DNA of 64,000 nt from Roseateles terrae (GCF_014192155.1 NZ_JACHXO010000001.1:1390069-1454068), one strand, 5' to 3'. Shown: positions 1 to 12,069, numbered from the stretch's first letter. Made by a program: numbers and translations. The notes: generated by a model not told the origin, from the sequence alone.

Positions 1-420
1 TGCGACCAAGACGTCAATATCCTGATTCACGGCCTTGATGCTGCTGACACGCGGCTGCTCCTGCCCTTCCGGCGGCACGATGAGCACCCGTTCGCCCACG
101 GCCGGATTCAGATTCACCCCGCGAGGAACGCCCAGGCCACGCAGTTCAGGAGACACCGCTGCCGGGTCCACCCAGATCAGTGCCGCATCCGCGGTCGGAT
201 CGCCGTCGATCGAGGTCCACGAGAACAATCGCCCGATGAGAGCGCCGGTGTCGTTGTCGACAATGGCATCGCCTTGCTGCGCAAAGGTCGGCAGCACCAC
301 ATGACCCGCCGTCAGCATCAGCATCCGGTCCGGGAAAGCGCTGAACCTGACCAGACATCCCGAGCTCCCCTCCTCGAATCGTCCATAACGCAGTCGGTCG
401 CCACAGCTGAACTGAGCCAT
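1..420 (-). CDS. Trypsin-like serine peptidase, 3' part missing
   Basis: The reading frame opens at ATG 418-420 behind a good AGGAGTGG site and runs 140 codons off the left edge, so only the N-terminal part is visible. It contains GSSGCLV, then LTAGHVV, which fits the catalytic His of S1-type peptidases. ADAALIWVD lies about 45 residues later and would supply the catalytic Asp. The catalytic Ser (GDSG-type) would lie outside the window. No signal peptide is seen, which is unusual for this fold and suggests a cytoplasmic or membrane-associated site. The start lies 18 bases after the stop of the membrane-protein gene, so the two are probably cotranscribed. The fold assignment rests on two motifs only; the substrate is unknown. 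Confidence 0.7.
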   Translation of the reverse strand, partial: MAQFSCGDRLRYGRFEEGSSGCLVRFSAFPDRMLMLTAGHVVLPTFAQQGDAIVDNDTGALIGRLFSWTSIDGDPTADAALIWVDPAAVSPELRGLGVPRGVNLNPAVGERVLIVPPEGQEQPRVSSIKAVNQDIDVLVA

Positions 421-438
421 ATCCACTCCTGGCGCGGT

Positions 439-1410
439 TTACTTGAGAGCAGGCGGCAGGGGACGGGCCGTCGCCATTGTGGAAGGCGATGGAGCACCTT
501 TGACTTCAGCGCTCACCGTGGTGGCGGGCGCCGCCTTGTAGGCCAGATAGCCCGCATGGCTGATACCCAGCAGATAGACCAGTGAGTCGGACATCTTCGG
601 CAGTTGCGTCAGTCCGCCAGTGGCCGTGCTCGCCGAGTCCCCGGTGTAGAGCAGCCGCGCCAGCATGCCGAGATAGAGGCTCCAGAGAATGAAGGTGACC
701 ACCCCTTGCTGCAGTTTGCCGATATCGACCGTTCCGGCCTTCGACACCTCGTCTCCCTGAAAGAGGTCTTTCACCATCGGATCACTCGCAGGATCCCGAA
801 TGACGACCTTGCCCACCGTCCCCAGTCGTGCGCCGACGCGCCGCTCCGCATCCGACACCGATGGCCCGGTGACGTTCTCCGATTGCGCCTTGACCGACAG
901 AATGGCGGGCGCAGCCGCCGCGCTTGTGACGCTGATTCCCATGACCCAGAGCAGCTCCTCCGGAATCACGATATTCAAGGCACCCTCCATCCCACCGGTG
1001 CCGGCCGGCACGAACAACCCGTGGGCCCGACACGCGGCCACAGCCGCAATCGCGCTCAGCACGAGCAGTGTCCACATGCAGATCTGCAGCCGCGAGAGGC
1101 TGTAGCTGTTGCGGGTGCTCCAAAGGACACCCATGCGTTGCCCCGTGACGCCAACACCAATCGCCAGCATCGTGGTGACCATGGCCGCGAGGCTGCCGGC
1201 AAACATCACCAATCGCAGGGTCGCGGCGCCTGCGTCTCCCGGTTTGTAGTGAAGGGACAGTGGAATGACCACCAGCGTCACCACGACGATGGCCAGTGCA
1301 AGGACGACATACCAACGTGCCTGCCAGGGCCGGTCGTGGGTGGCGCCTGCTGAATGACGCGAGGCGGCGTGGTGCCGGGGCTTCGCTGTCGAGGGGATGG
1401 ATGCTGGCAT
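439..1410 (-). CDS. Polytopic inner-membrane protein, unknown function
   Basis: This encodes 323 residues with about six hydrophobic segments (near residues 30-50, 65-90, 105-130, 150-172, 235-255 and 275-295). The motif SLSRLQICMWTLLV begins the third segment. Between segments four and five is a hydrophilic loop of about 60 residues. I chose ATG 1410 because GAGGAG lies 8 bases upstream. A GTG at 1431, directly after the stop of the preceding lipoprotein gene, would add seven residues but has no clear ribosome site. The gene sits between a lipoprotein and a trypsin-like peptidase on the same strand with very short gaps, so a joint envelope role is plausible. I do not recognise the family. 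Confidence 0.7.
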   Translation of the reverse strand: MPASIPSTAKPRHHAASRHSAGATHDRPWQARWYVVLALAIVVVTLVVIPLSLHYKPGDAGAATLRLVMFAGSLAAMVTTMLAIGVGVTGQRMGVLWSTRNSYSLSRLQICMWTLLVLSAIAAVAACRAHGLFVPAGTGGMEGALNIVIPEELLWVMGISVTSAAAAPAILSVKAQSENVTGPSVSDAERRVGARLGTVGKVVIRDPASDPMVKDLFQGDEVSKAGTVDIGKLQQGVVTFILWSLYLGMLARLLYTGDSASTATGGLTQLPKMSDSLVYLLGISHAGYLAYKAAPATTVSAEVKGAPSPSTMATARPLPPALK

Positions 1411-1431
1411 CTCGCACGCTCCTCGTGACAC

Positions 1432-3123
1432 TCACCTGGACGCTGCGCTGGGGGCGATCACCGGCGGCCTCGGTACGGGGGCCACGCCGGAGGCGCCTGA
1501 TGCAGGCCCGGTCACTGGCGCCGTCCCGGTCCCAGTCCCAGTCCCGGTCACTGGCCCGGTGGCAGGTGCTGGCGTCCCCGCGGCTGGCTTCGGTTCGGGG
1601 CAGTCGCCCGCGGAATTCACAGGCTTGCTCTTGCCCAGTGCAGCTTCCAGTGGCGCGCCGAATGCCGCTTCTGGGGGCGTGATCTGGAAGCAGTTGTTGA
1701 GCTTCAACACCCGCGCTTTCCAGGCAGGGTCATTCTCGGACTTGACCGCTTCCCCAAGCCCGATGAGGCTCCTGCGACGCAGGAAACTGTTCATCGCCCC
1801 TGCGCCGGTGTCACCCGTTGCGCCTCCGCGGCCCTCCGCGCCCGCGGACGGCGCCTCGGGCTTCACCACGGACACCGTCACTGTCGGACGCAGGCGTTTT
1901 CGGGTGTCACCGTCCTTCACATAGAAGTACATGACATAGCTTGCCGCAGCAGCGCCGGGCGGCGCTGCAAGACCGAACCGGCCGTCGCCCGACGGGGACA
2001 CGGCCAGGTTCTGGGCCGTCGGGGTCGCGCCATCGAAGTCGTGGAAGATCGGTCGGCTGTCGGTCTGTTCGACCGTGAGCGAATACACGTCACCCCCCGC
2101 CTTGAGCACCGGCGCTGCCGCGGGCGTCACCACCCGGACGTCCTGATCCGGCAGGTTCATCGCGCAGCTGCCCAGCGACGCGGTGTTCACTGCTGCGTTC
2201 CTGGGCAATGCGTTGCCAATTTCATCGGCAACCTTCTGCAGAACGGCGAGGTCCATGACCAGCTGGTCGGCGAGCGTCTGATGTTTGGCCGATGCAATGG
2301 CCCCGACGCCCAAGCCGGCGGCCTTGGTGCTGTTGGCATCCGTCGCCAGCTTGCTGTGAACATTCACGAAACCGCCCACCACCGAACCGGCATTGGCAAT
2401 CGTCGCGAGCGACGGGGCACGTTCCCGCAGCTGACTGTTGACCTCCCGAACCGTCGCATCAACGGCGGTATAGAGGGCGAATCCAATGTCGGAGTCTTTG
2501 AAGAATCGCGTCAATGTGGCTTGAAGCTCAATGGCGGCCGCCAGGGCTGTGTCACCACGCCCGATCAGCGTCTTCAGCGCAGCATCCGGGCTGGCGACGT
2601 TGTGCGCGGCGCTGAGATCGTCGGCCAGCTTCGTCGTGGCCTGTCGCAGGCGCGGCTCCAGCGCCCTCAGCGGCGCCCGCGCATAGTCGGTGGACTGATG
2701 GGCCTGGTAGGCGGCGGTGCGTATGCAGGCCAGTCTCTCCAGACCTGCCTTGTACACCTGCGACTGCGTCGCCGGCATGGAGGTCTGATTGAGCGCATAG
2801 GACATGCCGGCCACCGTCAGTGACCCCAGAATGAGATCCGGATGAGCCTTGGCCAGCGTGGCCACCGAAGCACCGACCGTGCCGGCGCCCACCCCGCCGA
2901 GCGTGACGGTATTGAGATGGTCGACGCTTTTCTGCCCCGCTTCCAGGCTGGCTCTCGCATCGGCAAGGTAGGTCAGCGCCCGGTTCCAGGAGAGTCCATT
3001 TTGCAGATCAGCGACGGTGGGATGCGCGGGGGCTTCAGCCAAAACGGTGCAGCCGCACAGGATGACGACTGAACACAAGCCAGCTGCGGTCGCCGCTGTT
3101 CTGGCGACAGACGGTGTCTTCAT
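1432..3123 (-). CDS. Putative lipoprotein of unknown family
   Basis: The 563-residue product begins with a signal peptide ending in ILCGC, consistent with a lipobox and lipidation at about Cys25. The middle is Ala-rich, with few turns and many charged residues at helical spacing, so mainly alpha-helical. A segment near residues 350-420 looks beta-rich (VYSLTVEQTDS...RLRPTVTVSVV). The last 60 residues are a low-complexity Pro/Thr/Gly tail with a GT dipeptide run, as in a wall- or periplasm-spanning linker. It is the first gene of a three-gene minus-strand set with a membrane protein and a trypsin-like peptidase. No known domain is recognised; secretion is inferred from the signal peptide. Confidence 0.65.
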   Translation of the reverse strand: MKTPSVARTAATAAGLCSVVILCGCTVLAEAPAHPTVADLQNGLSWNRALTYLADARASLEAGQKSVDHLNTVTLGGVGAGTVGASVATLAKAHPDLILGSLTVAGMSYALNQTSMPATQSQVYKAGLERLACIRTAAYQAHQSTDYARAPLRALEPRLRQATTKLADDLSAAHNVASPDAALKTLIGRGDTALAAAIELQATLTRFFKDSDIGFALYTAVDATVREVNSQLRERAPSLATIANAGSVVGGFVNVHSKLATDANSTKAAGLGVGAIASAKHQTLADQLVMDLAVLQKVADEIGNALPRNAAVNTASLGSCAMNLPDQDVRVVTPAAAPVLKAGGDVYSLTVEQTDSRPIFHDFDGATPTAQNLAVSPSGDGRFGLAAPPGAAAASYVMYFYVKDGDTRKRLRPTVTVSVVKPEAPSAGAEGRGGATGDTGAGAMNSFLRRRSLIGLGEAVKSENDPAWKARVLKLNNCFQITPPEAAFGAPLEAALGKSKPVNSAGDCPEPKPAAGTPAPATGPVTGTGTGTGTAPVTGPASGASGVAPVPRPPVIAPSAASR

Positions 3124-3282
3124 GGCCTCGCCCTGGAGGGGTTTGTGAAGCCACGGACTATCTAGAACGTCGTGCCGACACGCTTCATCAATCCAGTGGA
3201 CATCCGGCTTGGCGCGCCCGCTTTCATGGACATCCGATGAAGATGGGGATGGACATGCAGAGCTTCGGACGGATGGAAGCAG

Positions 3283-4682
3283 TCAGCCGATGTCGCGTTC
3301 CAGCGGACTGCGTGGCACCGTCACCGCCACCCACAGCCCCCCCCCCTCCCGATTCCCGATCACAATGCGCCCGCCATGCGCTTCCGCAATCTCCCGCGCG
3401 AGCGCCAGCCCCAGCCCCGTCCCACTGCGCTTGGTGGAGTAGAAGGGCAGCAGCGCCTGAGACAGTTGTGCCTCATTCATCCCCGGCCCACGGTCCGCCA
3501 CCTGCACCCGCCACTCATCCCGCAGCGCCTCCACCTTCAGGCTCACTTCATCTGGCGCGCTGCCCGACTCATGCGCATTCTTCAGCAGGTTGATCAGTGC
3601 CTGCTCCATTTGCGCCGCATCCAGGCGCGCGGGCTGCGTGGGCACCGGCGCGTCGAGCGTGAACCGGTAATGGGCGGACAACCCCTCCACCACCTGTGCC
3701 CAGGTCACGGACGCCAGCACCGGCGCCGGCAGCTTCGCCACGCTCGCATAGCCGGCCAGGAACGAATGCAGATGCGCCGCCCGCTCACCAATGCTGGCAA
3801 ACACCCCGGGGATTCGTTCCATCTGCCCACGCCGCGCCAACTCAGCGCCGCTATGTGCCAATGAAGAAATCGGCGCCAGCGAGTTGTTCAGCTCATGGCT
3901 CATCACCCGGATCACCCGCTTCCAGCTCGCCACTTCCTGGCGCGACAGCTCCCGCGTCATGCGCCGCATCAGTCGCAGACGATGCGGCTGCCCCTGCAGT
4001 TGGAAGTCCCGCACCGACAGGTGAAAGCGCTCCTCCTGCTGATCCAGCATCACGCTGAACAGCCCGTCCCGCGGCTGCGAAAGGAGAGCGCGGAGGTCCT
4101 CCGGCGCCCGCCCCAGCACCTCGTCCATCGACCGGCCCGACAGGCTCCGCCCCTCATCCAGCAGATGGCGCGCCGCCAGGTTCGCATAGGCGATGCGGTC
4201 CTGCACATCCGTCAGCACCAGCGCCACCGGTGTGTTTTGCACCACCGTGTCCAGCAGCAGCTCCCGCTGCGCCAGTTGCCGACGCTGCTCCCGCAAGGCG
4301 TTGCCCAGCTCGTGATGCAGCCGCAGCAGTTCCTCCAGCTCGGACAAGCCGGTGGGGGCCTGTGCCGTGATGACGCTGCTGAAATCGCCGTCCCGGTAAC
4401 TCAGCACCGTGCCTTCCAGCGCCCGGATCAGGCGCGTCAGCGGTGCCAGCAGCAGATGCGCCAGTCCCCAGATGCCGGGCAGCACCACCGCGGCGGTCAG
4501 CAGCAGGGCCGCCGGGCTCCACGGCGTCGGCGCCGTCCACCCCAGCCACGGTGCCAGCTGCGGCCACGGCCACAAGGTCCAGCTGGCGTGCGTGCCGATG
4601 GACAGCAGCGAGGCGCCCAGCAGAAACAGCATCAGCCGCAGTTTCAGCGAATAACGCCCCCCCGGTCGGCGCGCGCCGGTGC

Positions 4683-4686
<4 letters not shown>
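3283..4686 (-). CDS. Membrane sensor histidine kinase of an NtrB/NtrY-like two-component pair
   Basis: The 467-residue kinase has two N-terminal membrane segments (about 16-36 and 57-82), a HAMP-like linker, and a PAS-like domain (about 142-245). The H-box VMSHELNNSLAPIS has phospho-acceptor His264. The ATPase domain has N-box INLLKNAHESG, G1 DRGPGM, F-box FYSTKRSG and G2 GTGLGLALA. The periplasmic part between the helices is only about 20 residues, so sensing is probably in the membrane or through the PAS domain. The start codon overlaps the stop of the upstream sigma-54 regulator gene by four bases, and the pair ends the efflux operon. A run of ten G (3337-3346, C on the plus strand) lies near the 3' end, where slippage would change only the C-terminus. 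Confidence 0.93.
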
Positions 4687-6029
<1,343 letters not shown>

Positions 6030-6056
6030 CGGCGTGAGAATAATCGAGCCATGAAC

Positions 6057-7277
6057 TCAGGCGCGCAGGGCCACCACTGGCGGCAAGGCGGCTGCGCGTC
6101 GGGCCGGCGCGAGCACCGCCACCTGACCCAGCGCCCACAGCACCACGGCGCCCACCGGCAGATACAGCGCCGGTAGCGGCGGCAGTTCGTACTGCCGCAT
6201 CAGCAGCAGGCTGATGCCATAGGCACCCATCATCCCCAGCACGATGCCCACGGTGGACAACAGCAGGTTCTCCGTCTGGAAGTAGCGCAGGATCTGCCCG
6301 CGCGTGGCCCCGAGCGCCCGCCGGGTGCCGATCATGCGGGTGCGTTGCTGCACCCAGAAGCTGCCCAGCCCGATGATGCCGAAGGCCGTCACCACCAGCA
6401 GCGCCACGCAGACTCCGGCCAGCAGCTGGATCATCGAGCGGTCCTGCCGGTAGTAGTCGCGGCGCATGTCGGTCAACAGCTGTTGCTGGCGGACCAGCCG
6501 CTTCACGCCGGGGCTGTTGTGCATCAGCTTGTCCGCCGCGGCCTTGAGCACCGCCTCGCGCTGCGCCGGGTCGGTGCGCAGCAGAAAGACGCCACCCTGG
6601 TAACTGGGCCGGATGGGCAGGATCAAAGCGCCCTGCCCCAGTTCCAGATTCGAGCCCGGCGTCGTGGAGGTGAGGCGCTCCACCACGCCCACCACCCGGT
6701 GCGGGAGGTTGCCGTAGACGTAGAGCGCCTGGCCGAGGGGCGACTGGCCGGGAAACAGACGGTCCGCCATGTCCTTGTTGATCAGGACCGACGGAATCAC
6801 CGGGTTCTCTTCATTCGCGGTTGACGTGCCCACGAAGTCTTCGCCCACGAAATCCCGCCCGGCGATCAGGCGCAGGCCCATCGTCGCCACGCCCTGCTCC
6901 GCCGCGTAGTAACTGGACGCGCCGAGGTCCGGGGCACCTGGCCCGGGCTTGAGGCGCACGCTGGAGTAGATCGAGCTGGGCGCATACACCACCTGATTGA
7001 CGATGGTGGCCGACTGCACGCCGGGCACCTCACGCAGCGCCTGCAGATCGGTCTGTGTCTGCGCTTCCGCATTGCCGTTGCGGGTGACGCCCGACACCTG
7101 CAGCATCACCAGATGTTCTTCGTCCAGGCCGGACGGCACGCCGATGCGGTCGATGCGCTGGCTGATCAGGAACAGCGCATTGCAGACAATGGCGCAGGTC
7201 AGCGCCATCTGCAGGACGATGAGGCTGGCGGCCGTTTTGTGCCGCTTCAGGGTGGAGAGGATGGGAAGGATGTCCAT
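6057..7277 (-). CDS. ABC transporter permease, FtsX/MacB type (second of two)
   Basis: This 406-residue protein has one N-terminal membrane helix (about 18-40), a large periplasmic MacB-PCD-like domain (about 40-275), and three C-terminal helices (about 280-305, 335-358, 370-392), the FtsX permease layout. The motif RRALGATRGQILRYFQTE before helix three is typical of the cytoplasmic coupling region. It has no ATPase domain; the ATPase is a separate gene upstream. It starts nine bases after the stop of the first permease gene, and the two probably form a heterodimer. MacB-type pumps drive a tripartite assembly that expels peptides, macrolides or siderophores. The substrate cannot be told from sequence. 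Confidence 0.9.
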   Translation of the reverse strand: MDILPILSTLKRHKTAASLIVLQMALTCAIVCNALFLISQRIDRIGVPSGLDEEHLVMLQVSGVTRNGNAEAQTQTDLQALREVPGVQSATIVNQVVYAPSSIYSSVRLKPGPGAPDLGASSYYAAEQGVATMGLRLIAGRDFVGEDFVGTSTANEENPVIPSVLINKDMADRLFPGQSPLGQALYVYGNLPHRVVGVVERLTSTTPGSNLELGQGALILPIRPSYQGGVFLLRTDPAQREAVLKAAADKLMHNSPGVKRLVRQQQLLTDMRRDYYRQDRSMIQLLAGVCVALLVVTAFGIIGLGSFWVQQRTRMIGTRRALGATRGQILRYFQTENLLLSTVGIVLGMMGAYGISLLLMRQYELPPLPALYLPVGAVVLWALGQVAVLAPARRAAALPPVVALRA

Positions 7278-7286
7278 CAGGTCACC

Positions 7287-8606
7287 TCATTGCGATTTCA
7301 GTTGCAGGGCGGGCGTCACCTGGCAGGCACGCCAGGCCGGCAGCAAGCCGGCCAGGAGACTGGCCACCAGGGAGAGCAGCACCGTCAGACCCAGCATCTG
7401 CCAGTCCATCCTCGCCAGTGCGGCGTAGGGGGCCGGATTCATGCGCACGATCCACAGCGCTGCCCAGGTCATCAGAAGCCCGAGCAGGCCACCGGCCAGA
7501 CCCAGGCTGCCGGCCTCGACGAGGAACTGCAGGAAGATCTGTCGGCGCGGCGCCCCCAGCGCCCGGCGCACGGCAATCTCGCCACTGCGTCGCAGACACT
7601 TGGCCAGCAGCAAGCCCACCGTGTTGGTGAGGCAGACCACGAGGAAGCCGAAGGCCAGCCACACCTGCAGGCGGAAGTCGCTGGGCACGACCTTGCGCAC
7701 CGTCAGCCATTCCATGACCGGCCGCAGTCGGGGATTGGCCGGCCGCTCGAATCGACCCGCCTCGCGCTGCTGGTCTGAATACTGCACGAGGTAGTCGAAG
7801 TAGTCGCGGCGCTGTTGCTCCGTGTCCAGCTGCACCCAGTATTGAAGGAAGCTGCAGCTGGCGCCGAGTGCGCGGGGATCCTGGTTGTTGCTGCCCCAGC
7901 AGTTCATGCTGCCGGAGCCGCCCAGCTTCAGCGCATAGGAGGTCGCCAGCGGCAGATAGACGTCGGCGGCTTCGGCGTAGGCGCCCAGGGTGAGGTCGAA
8001 GTAATGCGGCGCGGGCCGCCAGGGACGCAGCACACCCACCACGGTGAAGTCCTTGTCCCGCAGCCGCACGGTGCGACCCCGGCTGTCCGCCCCCCCGAAG
8101 AGCTGCTCGTTGAGGCGGTGCGAGATCACCACCACGCGCGCCTCATTGGCGTCGTCACTGTCCGACCAGCCGCGTCCAAAGGCGAAGGGTGCGTCGAACA
8201 CGGCGAAGAAGTCGGCGCTGGCGTAGCGGGCCGGGGCAAAGAAGGGCTGCTGAACGGTGCCGCCCGCCGGGCTGGAGCCTTCCGGATCCACCGCGATGTT
8301 GGCACCCGTCATCATCACCTGATGCACGGCGCGCTTGTCGCGCAGCAGGGCTTCGGCGTCGAACCGCGTCAACTGCAGCGTTGGTTCACCGCCGGGCTGG
8401 AAGCCCTCTTTCGATTCGGCGTCCAGCTGGACATTGAACAGCCGGCCACTCTTCTCCGGAATGGGATCGCCGGAGAGCACATGGAAGACGGTCAGCGTGG
8501 TCATGCAGGCGGCCACGCCCAGCGCCATGGACAGCAGCATCAGCACCGTCAGGCCGCGGTGCGCCCGCAGGCTGCGCAGGCCGAGTTCAAGGTAGTGGGT
8601 CAGCAT
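7287..8606 (-). CDS. ABC transporter permease, FtsX/MacB type (first of two)
   Basis: This is a 439-residue partner of the next permease with the same plan: N-terminal helix (LTVLMLLSMALGVAACMTTLTV), a periplasmic domain of about 250 residues, then three helices. The coupling motif RRALGAPRRQIFLQFLVEAG is clear. I start it at ATG 8606 (MLTHYLELGLRSL), which is how family members begin. A longer frame upstream encodes no recognisable extension and would overlap the channel gene deeply. With this start the gene overlaps the end of the TolC-like gene by 20 bases, suggesting translational coupling. The ribosome site is weak. Confidence 0.9.
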   Translation of the reverse strand: MLTHYLELGLRSLRAHRGLTVLMLLSMALGVAACMTTLTVFHVLSGDPIPEKSGRLFNVQLDAESKEGFQPGGEPTLQLTRFDAEALLRDKRAVHQVMMTGANIAVDPEGSSPAGGTVQQPFFAPARYASADFFAVFDAPFAFGRGWSDSDDANEARVVVISHRLNEQLFGGADSRGRTVRLRDKDFTVVGVLRPWRPAPHYFDLTLGAYAEAADVYLPLATSYALKLGGSGSMNCWGSNNQDPRALGASCSFLQYWVQLDTEQQRRDYFDYLVQYSDQQREAGRFERPANPRLRPVMEWLTVRKVVPSDFRLQVWLAFGFLVVCLTNTVGLLLAKCLRRSGEIAVRRALGAPRRQIFLQFLVEAGSLGLAGGLLGLLMTWAALWIVRMNPAPYAALARMDWQMLGLTVLLSLVASLLAGLLPAWRACQVTPALQLKSQ

Positions 8607-9959
8607 CTGGAGTTCCCGGGAGAAGCAGGAGGTTGACGGCGGCCAGTTGCGGCTCACCGAGACGGCCGGCGGCTTGTTGCAGCAGCAGCTTGGCCAGGAC
8701 ATGGCGATGACGCGCCTGTTCCCAGGCACTGCGGGCATTGCTCTGGGTCTGGATGGCGAGCAGCAGGTCGGTCATGCTGCGCGCACCCAGCTCCAGCCCG
8801 CTGCGGGTGGACGCAAGCGCTTTTTCGGCGGCATCTACCGCGGCACGTGTGGTGCGCATCTGGCTGAGGGACGACAGCACAGCCTGGTAGTAGCCTTGCG
8901 TGCTGCGGATCACCGTGCGGCGAGCCGCTTCGAGGTCGTCCTTCTGATGTTCGCGTTGGTAGACCGCCTGGCGCTTCTGCGATTCGATGGCGCCGCCCGC
9001 GAACAGCGGAATCGTCAGACGCAGGCCGACGGTGGTGGTGTAGCGGCCGTCCGGCGCGGCGACCGCAGTGCCGGCGCGGCGTTCACCGTCCAGGCCCATG
9101 CTCAGGGTCGGCCAATGCGCGGCGCCGGCGGCGGCCACGCGTTGCTCGCTGGCAGTGAGGTCCAGGGCCCCGGCGCGCAGGCCGGGGTTGTCCTGCAGCG
9201 CCTGGCTGACCCATGCCTGCGCATCGGCCGGATCGGGCGGTGCCATCGGCAGGTCCGGCGCGAGCGTGCGCAGGGTGCCGGGCATCTGGCCGGTGATCTG
9301 GGCCAGGGCCTGCCGGGCATCGGCCAGCGTTTCCTGCGCCTGCGCGGTACTCACCCGGGCCAGCTCGTAGTAGGCGCGGGCCTGCTCCACATCCTGCGCG
9401 GCGCTCAGCTTGGCATCGAAGCGGGCCTGGGCCTGGTCCACCTGCTGGCGGTAAGCGGCCTCCAGCGCCTGTGTGGTGGTGAGGCTGGCCTGTGCGGTGA
9501 GCACGCCGAAATAGGCCGTGGCCACGCGGGCGCAGAGATCCGCCTGCGCGGCCTGAACGCGCGCCTCTTCCGCGCTGGCGGAGGATTGAGCGGCGTCCCA
9601 TGTGCGCAGCTTGCCCAGGTCCAGCAGCACCTGACTGAGGCTGTGGGTGAGCTGGTGCTCGCGGCTGCCGTCCGCCTGGTAGCGCAGCTCGGCATATTGG
9701 GCCGACCACTGCGGCAGCAACGCTGCACGCGCCTGGCGCGCCACCTCGGTCTGCCCGCCCTGCACCGCACGGGCCATGGCGAGGACGGGGTCATTGCGCC
9801 GGGCCAGGTCGTAGATCTCCAGCAGGTCCTCCGCCCGCGCTGCGGCCGGCAGGCAGCAGCCCACGCACAGCAGCGCGACGGCAAGGGCCGACAACGCACC
9901 CGTCCAGCGCCATGTCCGACGCGCCCTTGCGCTGCGATCGGTCTTCCCCATCATCTCGC

Positions 9960-9963
<4 letters not shown>
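8587..9963 (-). CDS. TolC-family outer-membrane efflux channel
   Basis: The 458-residue product has an N-terminal signal sequence (about residues 18-45) and two OEP repeats. Both are long heptad-rich helices interrupted by strand-forming segments such as YTTTVGLRLTIPLFAGG, a hallmark of TolC proteins. Cys residues at the signal end (CVGCC) could allow lipidation, as in OprM/NodT relatives. The start overlaps the stop of the ATPase gene by four bases. With the adaptor upstream and two permeases downstream it completes a tripartite export machine across both membranes. Confidence 0.93.
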
Positions 9964-10676
<713 letters not shown>

Positions 10677-10757
10677 GGTTTGTCTCGCAGGGAATGGAAT
10701 GGCGGTTGGCGAATCAGGGACGAATGAGGAACGAATCAGCGATGCATGAGCGACGAA

Positions 10758-12041
10758 TCAGCGCGCCAGGGTGACCTGCTCGGCCCCGTTGAACGCCTGG
10801 GTGCCGGAGATGACGACCTGCTCGCCAGGCCGCAGACCGTCCAGCACCTCGACCTTGGACAGGCTCTGCGCGCCCAGCCGGATCGCGCGCTTGATCGCCT
10901 GGCCGTCCTGGATCACGTAAGCGAAGCGCCCGCCGCCTTCTTCAATGAAACTGCCGCGGCTGACGGTGGTGACCTTGTCTCGCCGGTCCAGCAGCACCCG
11001 CACCGACAGGCGCTGGTTCTGGCGCAACTGGGCGGGCATGGCGCCGTCGAATCGCAGACGCGCCGCGACTTCGCCGTTGACCACTTCGGGCGATACGGAG
11101 CTGACAACAGCCTTCCATGAACCGCCGCTGCCGGAGATCTCACCGGGCATGCCGATGGCCAGGTCGCGGGCGAAGCTTTCCGCGATCTGCATCTGCACTT
11201 CCATGGAGGTCAGGTCCACGACGCTCAGCAGCGGTGCGCCGGCGGCCACGTTGGCCCGCTCGGCCACCAGCAACTGACCGACCTGTCCCTTCACCGGCGA
11301 GCGCAGCTGCAGTTCCTCCACCTGGCGGCGCACGTCCTGCACCTGCAGCAGCTGGCGTTGCAACGCCTGCTGCCGGGCCTGAAGCTCGAACTTCAGGCTG
11401 TCATCCTTCAGACCCATGCCGGCCTGCGCATGCGACTGGGTGATGCGCGCCTTCTCCAGCGCATCCCGGGCCTTGTCGACCTGCATGCCGGCGACGGCGC
11501 CCGCTTCAAAAGCCTTGATTTGCCGCTCCAGGTCATTCCGGGCAGTCTGCAGGTCGATGCTGGCGCTCTCCAGCGCGCTTTGCAGGGCGGCGCGCTGCTC
11601 GCGGCCGTCCACTTCGGCGCGCAGGAGTTCGGTGCGCAGCGCGTCTGCATTGCTCTGCTCCTGGGCCAGGCGGGCCCGCAGGTCGGGACTGTCGATGTCC
11701 CCGAGGATCTGCCCCTGGGTCACCGGGTCTCCGGCCTTCACCCGCAGCACCAGATTGCCGCCATGCAGCGCATACACCGTCGGGCTCATGGCGGCCACCA
11801 CCTTGCCCTCGCCAGCCACGTCGCGGACCAGCGGCCCCACTTCAACGGTCGCAACGCCCAGGCGCTGCAGGCTGACCGACGGGCCACCGGCCACCATGCG
11901 CTGGACGGCGGGCAAGGCGGTGGCGCTGACCAGCGCACCCACACCGACCAGGCCGCCCACCAGCAGCAGGCGGCGGTGACGGGACCAGACGGTGGAAGCT
12001 GGGGGGAGGAGTCGGTCTTGGCCGGAGGTGTCGCGAATCAT
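10758..12041 (-). CDS. Periplasmic adaptor (HlyD/MacA-type membrane fusion protein)
   Basis: The 427-residue adaptor has a short cytoplasmic N-terminus, one membrane anchor (LLLVGGLVGVGALVSATAL, about 27-46), a split lipoyl domain (VYALHGGNLVLRVKAGDPV...), a long coiled-coil hairpin (about 115-240), a beta-barrel and a membrane-proximal domain. It should bridge the FtsX permeases to the TolC-like channel. I chose ATG 12041 (MIRDTSGQ) because upstream in-frame sequence is promoter DNA. The predicted sigma-54 start site falls only about two bases before this ATG, so the mRNA would be nearly leaderless. It is the first gene of the operon. Confidence 0.92.
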   Translation of the reverse strand: MIRDTSGQDRLLPPASTVWSRHRRLLLVGGLVGVGALVSATALPAVQRMVAGGPSVSLQRLGVATVEVGPLVRDVAGEGKVVAAMSPTVYALHGGNLVLRVKAGDPVTQGQILGDIDSPDLRARLAQEQSNADALRTELLRAEVDGREQRAALQSALESASIDLQTARNDLERQIKAFEAGAVAGMQVDKARDALEKARITQSHAQAGMGLKDDSLKFELQARQQALQRQLLQVQDVRRQVEELQLRSPVKGQVGQLLVAERANVAAGAPLLSVVDLTSMEVQMQIAESFARDLAIGMPGEISGSGGSWKAVVSSVSPEVVNGEVAARLRFDGAMPAQLRQNQRLSVRVLLDRRDKVTTVSRGSFIEEGGGRFAYVIQDGQAIKRAIRLGAQSLSKVEVLDGLRPGEQVVISGTQAFNGAEQVTLAR

Positions 12042-12054
12042 GACACCTGTGTTC

Positions 12055-12069
12055 GCAAGGGCCGTGCCA
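12055..12069 (-). promoter_or_regulatory. Sigma-54 (-24/-12) promoter of the efflux operon
   Basis: On the minus strand the sequence reads TGGCACGGCCCTTGC. This matches the RpoN consensus TGGCACG-N4-TTGC with correct spacing of the GG and GC elements. The -12 GC is at 12056-12055, predicting transcription from about 12043, two bases before the adaptor ATG. The NtrC-type regulator encoded in the same operon is the obvious activator. Confidence 0.8.
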
